In this document: piece by piece, positions 31,398 to 39,365 of the stretch
Numbering within the stretch: the stretch's first letter is position 1
How the letters are laid out: each line of letters begins with the position of its first letter
Notes under the pieces: generated by a model
Database searches by the model: none
What the model was told of the DNA's origin: nothing
What the model saw: only the letters and a program-made list of their open reading frames with translations
Program-made: the position numbers and the translations under genes
Origin: Paenibacillus hexagrammi
GTDB lineage: Bacteria > Bacillota > Bacilli > Paenibacillales > NBRC-103111
Assembly: GCF_021513275.1 (NCBI RefSeq)
Contig: NZ_CP090978.1
Coordinates: 3,038,001 to 3,102,000 of the forward strand
Direction: 5' to 3'
DNA length: 64,000 nucleotides

Positions 31398-33065
31398 TTA
31401 TCGATTGCCGCCTCCGCCACCAGCTCCGCCTCCTCTGGTACCGCCGCCACCTCCGCCGCCAAAGCCGCCGTTTTGCTGGAATTGCTGTCTGAAACGGTTA
31501 ATCTCATCCTGACTCATCGTTTGCTGCTTTCTGGCTACAGGCAGTACGACTTTATCGCCTTCTTGAAGTCCTTCCGTCACCTCGATTTGCGTTTGGGAAC
31601 GAATTCCAATCTTGATTTCATGCTGCGCATCTACAGTTCCGTCCGGTTTCTTCAGAGATACGAATCGCTTCCCTTGTCGAGATTGCAGCGCCTCAGGGGG
31701 AATATAGAGAACACCTTTTTTATCCTGCACCAGAATTTCACCGGTTGCCGTCATCCCATATTTCAGCGCGTTGTCCTTATTTTCCGTTGCAAGCACAACA
31801 TCGTAGAAGGTAACCCCGTTCGTCGTCGTACCTACCGTAGACACTTGCGTTACCTCAGCAGGGAAAATACGTCCAGGCAGTGAATCAACCTTGATTTCCG
31901 CTTTCATACCTTTTTGAATATTCGGCAGATCAAGCTCATCGACTTGCACAGGAAGCTGCATGTTGGCAAGGCTGGCTACGGCTCCGAATTGTGTTCCACT
32001 GTCCACCTTGCTGCCCACCCGATAAGCGCTGAGAATGTCATTCTTTTTATTGACGAAGTCAGTGGAGAACACCCCGTCGAATGGCGCCGTGATCGTTAAC
32101 GCTTTCACTTTCTCCTGGGCCGACTCCACTTTCAGCCTCTGTCGCTCAAGCGCTGATTGCTTGCTGACAATATCGTCGCCGAGCGTGTCGTTCTCAATCG
32201 CTGCAATGATATCCCCTGCTTTCACCATATTACCGTCCTTGAAGGGAAGTAACGCGATATTGCCGGGAGCTCCAGCAAGTACATTCGCAATTTTGGAATA
32301 TTGCAGAACCGCTTTGCTCTGCGAATCCACGGACCTGCCGCCGATGGTAACAGTGCCAAGCGCGTTAGCTCCCGCGTCCATCGAACCGTCATTGGGAATA
32401 ACTACTTCAATATCAACCAGCTTGCCGCCTTTTCCGTCCGACTTCGGGTCCTTGCCGATCGATTGAATCGAGCCGGCCTTCGTAATCATGAAGCCGTCAA
32501 TCGTAAGCTCCACCGAATCTCCCTTATGCAGTTGGACAGCATCCTCCATATAAAACGGCAGCGTAACAGTTAATGTGGCAATATCGGAGATCGTCGCCAG
32601 CTTGGTCGATTTATTTACGCTGGAGCCCGATTCGACGTTCGTTGCATATGTAATTTTTCCGCTGATCGGAGCGCTTGCCTTCATGCTGCTCTGCTGCTGC
32701 TCCAGATCGCTAAGCTCCTTTTGGAGTTCTTCATAACTCAGCTCTGCGTCCTGCAGATCGCTCTCCAAGGTGGAGCTGGTCAGCTCGATCAGCACATCGC
32801 CCTCTTTTACCGGCTGATTGCGCGTTAAGTGAATGGATTTGATCTCTGCGTCTACTGGAGCCGAAATAATCTGCGTATCCTTTGGTTCAAATTGGGCCGT
32901 TCCTGAAACCGAGGACCGTATATTGCCTTTCTTCACGTCAATCACCGTTTCATTACTCGTTGTAGCCGCCGATTTCTTCCCCTTGGCCACATACACATAT
33001 GTACCCCCGGCACATACAGCTGCTGCAACGATGATCACAAACCACTTGCTCCGAATCCATTTCAT
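31398..33065 (-). CDS. HlyD/MacA-type efflux adaptor protein
   Basis: This is a membrane-anchored adaptor of about 555 residues. A single N-terminal membrane helix (WFVIIVAAAVCAGGTYVYVA) is followed by biotinyl-lipoyl halves (QPVKEGDVLIELTSS), a short coiled hairpin (about residues 100-135), beta-barrel domains and a second hairpin region (VSKQSALERQRLKVESAQEKV). The tail is almost pure Gly/Arg (GGFGGGGGGGTRGGGAGG). ATG 33065 follows GAGGAAAG. With the ATPase and permease it forms a YknXYZ/MacAB-like system. The cargo is unknown. Confidence 0.88.
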   Translation of the reverse strand: MKWIRSKWFVIIVAAAVCAGGTYVYVAKGKKSAATTSNETVIDVKKGNIRSSVSGTAQFEPKDTQIISAPVDAEIKSIHLTRNQPVKEGDVLIELTSSTLESDLQDAELSYEELQKELSDLEQQQSSMKASAPISGKITYATNVESGSSVNKSTKLATISDIATLTVTLPFYMEDAVQLHKGDSVELTIDGFMITKAGSIQSIGKDPKSDGKGGKLVDIEVVIPNDGSMDAGANALGTVTIGGRSVDSQSKAVLQYSKIANVLAGAPGNIALLPFKDGNMVKAGDIIAAIENDTLGDDIVSKQSALERQRLKVESAQEKVKALTITAPFDGVFSTDFVNKKNDILSAYRVGSKVDSGTQFGAVASLANMQLPVQVDELDLPNIQKGMKAEIKVDSLPGRIFPAEVTQVSTVGTTTNGVTFYDVVLATENKDNALKYGMTATGEILVQDKKGVLYIPPEALQSRQGKRFVSLKKPDGTVDAQHEIKIGIRSQTQIEVTEGLQEGDKVVLPVARKQQTMSQDEINRFRQQFQQNGGFGGGGGGGTRGGGAGGGGGNR

Positions 33066-33081
33066 TCCGATTCTTTCCTCC

Positions 33082-33657
33082 CTACTGCTTGGATTGCAGC
33101 AATTCAAGCAGCTGCTGTTCGACGCTCTTGCCCATTCCGCTGCGGCTTGATGCAGCATACCTGTCACTGCCTTGTGGACGTGCCGCTGAGCTGTCATCTT
33201 GATTCTCTTTGCGGTGCTGCTCGAATTGCTCGATCATTTGTTGACGTTCCTCGGGTGACAGATTGTCACGGCTGACTGCGCTATTATGCTGACGAATGCG
33301 CTGCGCCGTTTGCTTTGCCTCGTTTTCCAAATATGTTTGTTGGGAATCATGAAGCAGCTCTATGACCTGCTCACGTTCTCCCTTCGAAATGCCGCCAGCG
33401 TCTTTGCCTTTTTGTACATAAGGAAGCAGGGCCTCAGCCTGCTGCTTGCTAATTGCCAAATCCGCCTGCCGATCCATTCGGATAAGTCCCTGAAAGAGCA
33501 TCACCATCTGACGCTCGTCTTCACTCTGCACATCTTCGCCTGCATGCTGCTGAACGGACGGCGAAGGCTCCGACTTCGAAGCAGGATTATTCGCGCAGCC
33601 CTCTAGAACCCCGGCTACAAGCGCCGCCCCCAGAGCTAAAATCACCCATCGTTTCAC
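33082..33657 (-). CDS. Hypothetical lipoprotein at the head of the exporter operon
   Basis: The protein is 191 residues with a lipoprotein signal (VAGVLEGC lipobox, Cys at about 21). The rest is predicted helical and Gln/Glu-rich with a low-complexity C-terminus (SPEERQQMIEQFEQHRKENQ). It is 16 bp upstream of the adaptor gene on the same strand, so it is probably co-transcribed and a surface component of the export system. No recognised domain is present. Confidence 0.7.
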   Translation of the reverse strand: MKRWVILALGAALVAGVLEGCANNPASKSEPSPSVQQHAGEDVQSEDERQMVMLFQGLIRMDRQADLAISKQQAEALLPYVQKGKDAGGISKGEREQVIELLHDSQQTYLENEAKQTAQRIRQHNSAVSRDNLSPEERQQMIEQFEQHRKENQDDSSAARPQGSDRYAASSRSGMGKSVEQQLLELLQSKQ

Positions 33658-33705
33658 AAATCTGCCCCCTTAAAAAGCACCTGCCAAGGAAGTCAACCCT
33701 ACAAG

Positions 33706-33838
33706 GATAAACGACTTCGTCGTCCATACAGGACGAATGCGTTTGTCAAAGTTGATGCGAAGTAAACGTATATAACTAACGCTTCGCACTAACTGAGATA
33801 AACGGCTTACTCCGTCCTTTAATGACGAGTACGTTTAT
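33706..33838. repeat. Cluster of three extragenic palindromes
   Basis: Within the 311-bp gene-free stretch 33658-33968, two related hairpins occur at 33706-33747 and 33797-33838. Both open with GATAAACG and close with CGTTT(G/A)T, with an inner GACGA-type arm. Between them TGCGAAG (33756-33762) pairs with CTTCGCA (33782-33788). The element resembles a REP-type extragenic palindromic repeat. The remainder of the gap holds the kinase terminator and the presumed operon promoter. Confidence 0.6.
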
Positions 33839-33889
33839 AAAAAAAATAAGCCGAATTATGGAGTGAAGCTTATAAATTCTTATATTTCA

Positions 33890-33916
33890 AAAAAATCCTG
33901 TCCACAAGGACAGGAT
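33890..33916 (-). terminator. Rho-independent terminator after sensor kinase gene
   Basis: On the minus strand ATCCTGTCC and GGACAGGAT form a perfect 9-bp stem with a TTGT loop (33895-33916), followed by a T-rich run. It ends the regulator-kinase transcript about 50 bp past the kinase stop. Confidence 0.85.
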
Positions 33917-33968
33917 ACCGGTTAAACATGAAAAATGTTTGTTTAAGTTGTAAAAAAATTGTGAACGG

Positions 33969-35429
33969 CTAAACAATCCGCGGAAACATCACTTTAAATT
34001 CCGTCCCCTCGCCTATTCGGCTGTGAACCTGGATCGTCCCCTTCATTCCACTCACTAGATGCTTCACAATCGTGAGCCCAAGACCCGTACCGTTCTCTCC
34101 ATCTGCTCTGTGGCTTCTCGCTTCATCCGCCTTGTAGAACCGGTCCCAAATTCTCTCTAACTCTTCCTCGGACATCCCCTGCCCCGTATCCCGCACATAA
34201 AGCGCTATCTCCTTGTCCTTAACCTCCAGCGCAACAGTTAAAGTTCCCCCAGCCGGAGTAAACTTTAACGCATTATACATCAGATTCTGAATAATCTGTG
34301 CAAAGCGGTCGGGATCCAGATAGGCCATCGCAGGTAAGGTCTCAGAGGACTCTTCCGGCCAAAACACCTGAAGCTGCATTTGTTTCTCGGTAATGGGCTT
34401 CTTCAATAGCTCAAGGACATTCTCCACTTTCTGCTTAACTTCAACAGGCCTCATACGGAATACATCGACACCGTTCTGAATGCGGGCCAAATCCAGTAAA
34501 TCATGTACGAGACGCTGCAGCCGCTGGACCTCTTGATCGCAAATATGCAGGTAATGGGAAAATTTCTCCTGCGGGATCACCCCGTCATTCATAGCAACGA
34601 TAAATCCCCGAAGTGTCGTCAAAGGCGATCTGAGCTCATGAGAAACGTTAGTTAAAAATTCTTGTCTGGTTCCTTCCCATTCCTCCAGCTGCTCGACCAT
34701 GAAGTTGAAGCTTGCCGCCAGCTGCCCGACTTCGTCGTGGGATTTGATCGGCACACGCGTCGTAAAATCCCCGCCGGCCAGCTCCAAAGCCGCCCGATTC
34801 ATCTGCTGCAAGGGGCCAGCCAATTTCCGGGAGATCACATACAGAATGATGCCTACGGCCAGCAGCGAGAAGATTAGCGGCACCAGAATGTTGACCCTCA
34901 CGGCAGACACCGCTTCACTAATATCCTCCGACGGGATTTGCAGGAAGACAACAAGCGCTTGTCCATTCAGCTGATAAGGCGCATAATACGTGAACATATT
35001 GATGCTCCTGCCGCTAGGGGCTTTAAAGGTCACCATTTGGTCGCCGCTGCGCCCGTGAAGCCCTTCGATAAACAGATTGTCCAGTGATCTTGGCAGGCCG
35101 ACGCCCTCATTATCGGAAGAACCGTTAAGGATCGTCCCTTGATTGTCCACAATCCAAACTTGGCCGTTGATGCTCCGAGCTACAATCCGTACCGTATATT
35201 TCAGCTCTCGGGTAGATATCGATCCGTCCTGATAGGACCCGATCAGCCGGGTGATTTCCACAAATCTCTCCTGCAAGAGATCTTTCTTATCCTTATAAAA
35301 CAAATCCGTAAAATAATAATTCCAGAAAACGAACAAGCCTACGAAAAAAAGCACACAGGTAGCTAAAAAGGATAGAAAGATTTTGAGATACAAGCTTCGC
35401 AGCCGGACAGTGATCCATTCTTTAAGCAT
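33969..35429 (-). CDS. Sensor histidine kinase (HAMP, HisKA, HATPase)
   Basis: The protein is 486 residues. Two membrane helices (about 15-38 and 185-205) enclose an extracellular sensor region of about 140 residues. Then come a HAMP domain (AGPLQQMNRAALELAGGDF), the phosphorylation box NVSHELRSPLTTLRGF, the N box NLMYNALKFTP and the G boxes DTGQGMS and GTGLGL. It overlaps the response regulator stop by 8 bp (ATGCTTAA), so the two form one signalling pair of the PhoR/ResE type. The stimulus is unknown; the MacAB-type operon downstream is a possible target. Confidence 0.92.
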   Translation of the reverse strand: MLKEWITVRLRSLYLKIFLSFLATCVLFFVGLFVFWNYYFTDLFYKDKKDLLQERFVEITRLIGSYQDGSISTRELKYTVRIVARSINGQVWIVDNQGTILNGSSDNEGVGLPRSLDNLFIEGLHGRSGDQMVTFKAPSGRSINMFTYYAPYQLNGQALVVFLQIPSEDISEAVSAVRVNILVPLIFSLLAVGIILYVISRKLAGPLQQMNRAALELAGGDFTTRVPIKSHDEVGQLAASFNFMVEQLEEWEGTRQEFLTNVSHELRSPLTTLRGFIVAMNDGVIPQEKFSHYLHICDQEVQRLQRLVHDLLDLARIQNGVDVFRMRPVEVKQKVENVLELLKKPITEKQMQLQVFWPEESSETLPAMAYLDPDRFAQIIQNLMYNALKFTPAGGTLTVALEVKDKEIALYVRDTGQGMSEEELERIWDRFYKADEARSHRADGENGTGLGLTIVKHLVSGMKGTIQVHSRIGEGTEFKVMFPRIV

Positions 35430-36153
35430 GCGGCTTCACCTCAAAGGAGTATCCGATGCCCCAGAGCGTCTGGATATTCCATTCTTTGTGCTGACCCAGC
35501 TTCTTACGCAGGTTCTTGACGTGCGCATCTACCGTGCGGGTGCCTCCGGCAAAGTCGAAATTCCAGATATAGCCCAGTAAATCCTCTCTTGTAAATACGC
35601 GTCCCGGATGGCTCGCCAGAAAATAAAGCAGCTCCATCTCCTTCGGCGTCAGATCAATCCGCTTGTTGTCCACGAGAACGCGGAACTGCTCCAGATCCAC
35701 GACAATGTTACCGATCTGCAGCACTCTGCCTGATGAATCCGAGCCCATTTTATTAGGATCCGCACTGGACGCCATCGATCTCCTCAGCACAGCTTTGATC
35801 CTGGCGATCAGTTCATTGGGATCAAACGGCTTGACCAGATAGTCATCCACGCCCAGGTTGAAACCCCGCAGCTTATCGATCGATTCTCCCTTTGCTGTCA
35901 AAAAGATGATCGGAATCTGATCCAGCGGCGCCTCCATCCGGCGTATGCCCTCACAAAGCTCATAGCCCGAAATATCCGGCAGCATAATATCGAGAATAAC
36001 CAACACCGGCTTCTCCGCACGAATGGTCCGATGTACCTCCGCTCCTCGGGTTAACAGAATCGCTTCAAAGTTGGAATGCTCCAAATAGAGCCGGACCACC
36101 TCAGCAATATGCGGCTCATCGTCGACCACGAGAATTTTCCCCTCTGAGCTCAT
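35422..36153 (-). CDS. OmpR-family response regulator
   Basis: The protein is 243 residues. The receiver domain has the acidic pocket VVDDE, phospho-acceptor Asp in ILDIMLPD, Thr in FLTAKG and Lys in LVKPFDP. The winged-helix DNA-binding domain ends in RTVDAHVKNLRKKLG. ATG 36153 has GGAG 7 nt upstream. The frame is open without a stop into the upstream DUF309 gene, so a fused product is formally possible. It pairs with the kinase whose gene overlaps it by 8 bp. Confidence 0.92.
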   Translation of the reverse strand: MSSEGKILVVDDEPHIAEVVRLYLEHSNFEAILLTRGAEVHRTIRAEKPVLVILDIMLPDISGYELCEGIRRMEAPLDQIPIIFLTAKGESIDKLRGFNLGVDDYLVKPFDPNELIARIKAVLRRSMASSADPNKMGSDSSGRVLQIGNIVVDLEQFRVLVDNKRIDLTPKEMELLYFLASHPGRVFTREDLLGYIWNFDFAGGTRTVDAHVKNLRKKLGQHKEWNIQTLWGIGYSFEVKPHA

Positions 36154-36690
36154 GTTCGGTCTCCTTTTTTGCCTGCGCAGCAGTATCTGCGCTTCCCTCT
36201 CCCGAATGACCGGAGTACGATCTCTAACTGTATGTTTATGAATAAGTGCTGGATTCTGGAGGTCGCTGGCACTCTGCCAGGTCAGGCCTTGCTCTTGACA
36301 TTTTGCCTCACAATACTGAACAAGTTCCGGGTCCGCTATCGGCAAATTGATATCGGTGAAGCTGCGATTCCGGTCTCCCTCTTGGATCAGAGCAATCCGC
36401 TCCATTACTACATGTTCAAGCTCGCTGGCACTCAGCCCTAATGAAGCCGTATGCTCGGCATTCAGGTTGCGTATGGCGCTTTGAAGCATTTTAACAGCTC
36501 CAGCTGTATTGCCTCTGCGCTCATGGTAAATGCCTACAGCGATTTGAATCAAACCTACATAGGTCTTACTGCGCTCATCTGTAGGGTGCTGCTTCCAATA
36601 TTCCTCCATCACTTCATGGCATTCGAAATAATCACGTTCCGCATGAAAAAAGATCAAATAGTCCAAATACGCCTCAGGATACGGCTTCAT
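36154..36690 (-). CDS. DUF309-domain protein (frame continuous with downstream regulator)
   Basis: This protein of about 179 residues contains the DUF309 motif FFHAERDYFECHEVMEEYWK, then VGLIQIAVGIYHERRGNTAGA, a helical His/Glu-bearing fold of unknown function common in Firmicutes. ATG 36690 has GGAGG 8 nt upstream. No stop separates it from the response regulator. The T6 run at 36165-36170 (A6 in the coding strand) lies exactly at the junction. A missing base there would restore a separate end with a short overlap, which I think likelier than a true fusion. Confidence 0.75.
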
Positions 36691-36844
36691 CGCCCAGTCC
36701 TCCACCTTCTGAAGTCATCTTTCCTCATGTTACTCCAAATCGCCCCGGTTCGTCCAACCGAAGCGGCTTCAAAGTATTTCCATCGCAACCATTCTATCAT
36801 TTGCCGCGTCTTATTACATAGATTAATAGAAAGAGGCGTGATCG

Positions 36845-38756
36845 ATGAAAAGCAGAGCATGGATGTTGACCGGAGCACTGATTCTATGTGTAACACTGCC
36901 AACACCAGCCCAGGCAGCCGGTACGATGGACAAGACGACGAAATACCGGGTTTATCAGGATAACCAGGTTCTCATGGAATTTTCCAATTATAAGGAAGCT
37001 CTTCAATATGCCCAAGGTTATACAAGCAGCCACGTAGAAGAAATCGGAACGCGTAAATGGCTTTGGAACAACTACCACCGCTATCAGGTCTACCAGCTGG
37101 ATTATACGAAGAGCGAATGGCAGTTCGATACGTTGCAGGATGCGGTGAACGAAGCTAAAAAATGGAGCTATGCGAGCATCCGCGATGTCCAGTCTACAGG
37201 CTGGGAATGGAATAATTACCCGCGCTACCGGCTCTACCAAGGTGATAATACGCTGGATTCGTGGACATTTACGACCTTACAGCAAGCACAAGCCGAGGCT
37301 AAGCGTTGGGGCGGCGCCCATATCATCGATCTGAGCAACAATCAGTGGGTGTGGGACAATCTGTCCAATCAAGACAAGGAAGCCCTGCGCGCAGGGGAAG
37401 CCGTATACAAGGTGTATCAGGGTACCTTCTCGGCGGATAATTGGCAGTTTGCTTATTTGGAAGACGCTGTGAACGAAGCGTTAAAATGGGGTGGTTCCTC
37501 CATTATCAATCTCCAGACGAAGGAAACCGTCTTTACGAACAGCAAGCCATACAAGGTGTATCAGAACGATACATTCCTGCAAGATTTCACGGGGGCTGGA
37601 CGATGCCGCTGATTATGCGAGGCAGTGGGGCCACAGCTCGATCGTATTCGAAGGTCACAGCATATGGAATAATTCTTCCTATTATCAAGTCTACCAGGGC
37701 TCGAATCGAATTGGAGAATTCCAAAGCATACCTTCTGCGCTTACCTACAGCATGCAGTATAGCAATTCATCGATCCAGACGTTAGATCATACGATGATCT
37801 GGGATAACTTCAAGAAGCTTCAAATTTGGGGATGGAACGGTGTTTCCGAAGCGGACGCTATCAAAAATCAGGTGAGTGGGACACTTGGACTCGATGTGGA
37901 TTCCCCAAGCTATTTCTTGCTGGAAGACAGCACAGGCAAGCTGAAGGACAGCTCCAACGCAGATACGGTGAAATGGCTGCAAAAACAAGGCCACACCGTC
38001 TATCCGCTAGTCAGCAATCAGTTCAGCCCAACGTTAACTACGCAGTTCTTGAGCAGCGCAGCGGCGCAGGATACCTTCGTTCAATCTTTGGTAAAGCGAG
38101 CCGCCGAGCTGGGCGTTCCCGGAATTAACGTCGACTTTGAGAGCTTGGCCGGATCAGACCGGGACAAATTCACAGCCTTTATCCAAAAGCTGACTACTGC
38201 CGCCCACGCACAAAGCTTAAAGATTTCCATTGACCTTCCTAGAGGAAGCGTGAAATGGAACCATCTCTCCGCCTTCGATCATGAGAAGCTGGGCAGTATC
38301 GTCGACTATATATGTATCATGGCTTACGATCAATATTACAAAGGCAGTACATCGCCAGGCTCTGTATCCGGGCTTCCTTGGTCGGATGGCGGCATCCAGG
38401 AGTTCTTGTCCTATGGCATCCCGCGGGATAAAATCATTCTTGGTATGCCCTACTACGTCAGGGAATGGCAGCTTGATGCCAGCGGCCAGCTGATCGGCAA
38501 CCGAACCGTGCTGTTAAAGGATATTCCGCAATTGATCGCGGATAAGAAGCCGACCTCTACCTGGGACAAAGACTTCGAGCAGTATAAAATGGAATACAAA
38601 GAAAATGGTTCCACTTATGTATTCTGGCTTGAGGATGAAGCTACCATTAAGGCTAGACTGGATCTGGCAAAAAAATACGATCTTGCCGGTGTCGCCGCTT
38701 GGAGACTTGGCTACGACCAGCCGGAGCTGTGGAAGATGATTTTGCAGAATAAATAA
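36845..38756 (+). CDS. GH18-family exported hydrolase with six N-terminal repeats (frameshifted)
   Basis: The signal peptide (to AQAA) is followed by six repeats of about 45 residues. Each starts with (R/K)Y(K/R/Q)VYQ and continues W.F..L..A...A..W..S.I, ending in W.N. The C-terminal 300 residues form a glycoside hydrolase 18 barrel: GINVDFESL holds the catalytic Glu, then ICIMAYDQYY and GIPRDKIILGMPYY. Such enzymes include spore-cortex lytic SleL/YaaH types. The frame breaks inside repeat 5. Removing one G from the G5 run 37591-37595 joins the two frames into 636 residues. The repeats may bind peptidoglycan (inference). Confidence 0.85.
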
Positions 38757-38780
38757 TGTGAATTTATTGTTAAAAGACAA

Positions 38781-38874
38781 AGACCACTTGTACACGTCCT
38801 GATTGGATGCAGCAGGTTCCTCTAGCAGGAGTAATCCCTGTTAAGCCGATCATCAGGAGCTGTGCAGGTGGTCT
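38781..38874. other. 94-nt long hairpin between convergent genes
   Basis: AGACCACTTGTACACGTCCTGAT at 38781-38803 pairs with ATCAGGAGCTGTGCAGGTGGTCT at 38852-38874. The match is near-complete if G-U pairs are allowed, with one 2-nt internal mismatch. The 48-nt loop holds further short arms. No long T run follows on either strand, so it is not a clear terminator. A small structured RNA or palindromic repeat is possible. Confidence 0.5.
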
Positions 38875-38925
38875 GTTTACTTTCTCCGACTCGCCGCTCC
38901 ACGCCGCTTCCTTCTAGAGCTTGAG

Positions 38926-39141
38926 TCAAAGCAGCCCCCATTCTGAAAATAACGTCTCGGTTCCACAAGCCGAGCAGTACTTCGCATCGGGTTTATTCAC
39001 CTTGGAACAGCCTTTGTGCAGCACCGTTTTCTTCTTCGTACACGTATTCTTGAGCGGTGCCCCGCATTGAATACAGTACCGGTCATCCTTATCCGCCACA
39101 TACCCGCATCTCACGCATGTCTGAAGCTCATCATTCGCCAT
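38926..39141 (-). CDS. Small double zinc-ribbon protein
   Basis: This protein of 71 residues has CVRCGY and YCIQCGA in the first half and CTK...GCSK and YCSACG in the second. The pattern resembles two zinc ribbons, the second with an unusually wide first Cys pair. Such proteins often serve as metal-binding adaptors. ATG 39141 is preferred over a GTG at 39150. The specific role is unknown. Confidence 0.6.
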   Translation of the reverse strand: MANDELQTCVRCGYVADKDDRYCIQCGAPLKNTCTKKKTVLHKGCSKVNKPDAKYCSACGTETLFSEWGLL

Positions 39142-39365
39142 GACTGTCACCCGCTTTATCGATGGAGTTATTGATCTATGTATATGCCGTTAGATTGTGG
39201 GATGACCCGGATTTCATCATTCTTAAGAACCGTAAGAAGAGAAACCCAGGAAGCAAGCTGACAACATGTACTGCACAGGGAGTCATGTCGAAATACCGCT
39301 GTTTATGTCTAAATGCCTATGATATGATGAGGATATTATGAAATCTCGGGGGTATATGTTATATT

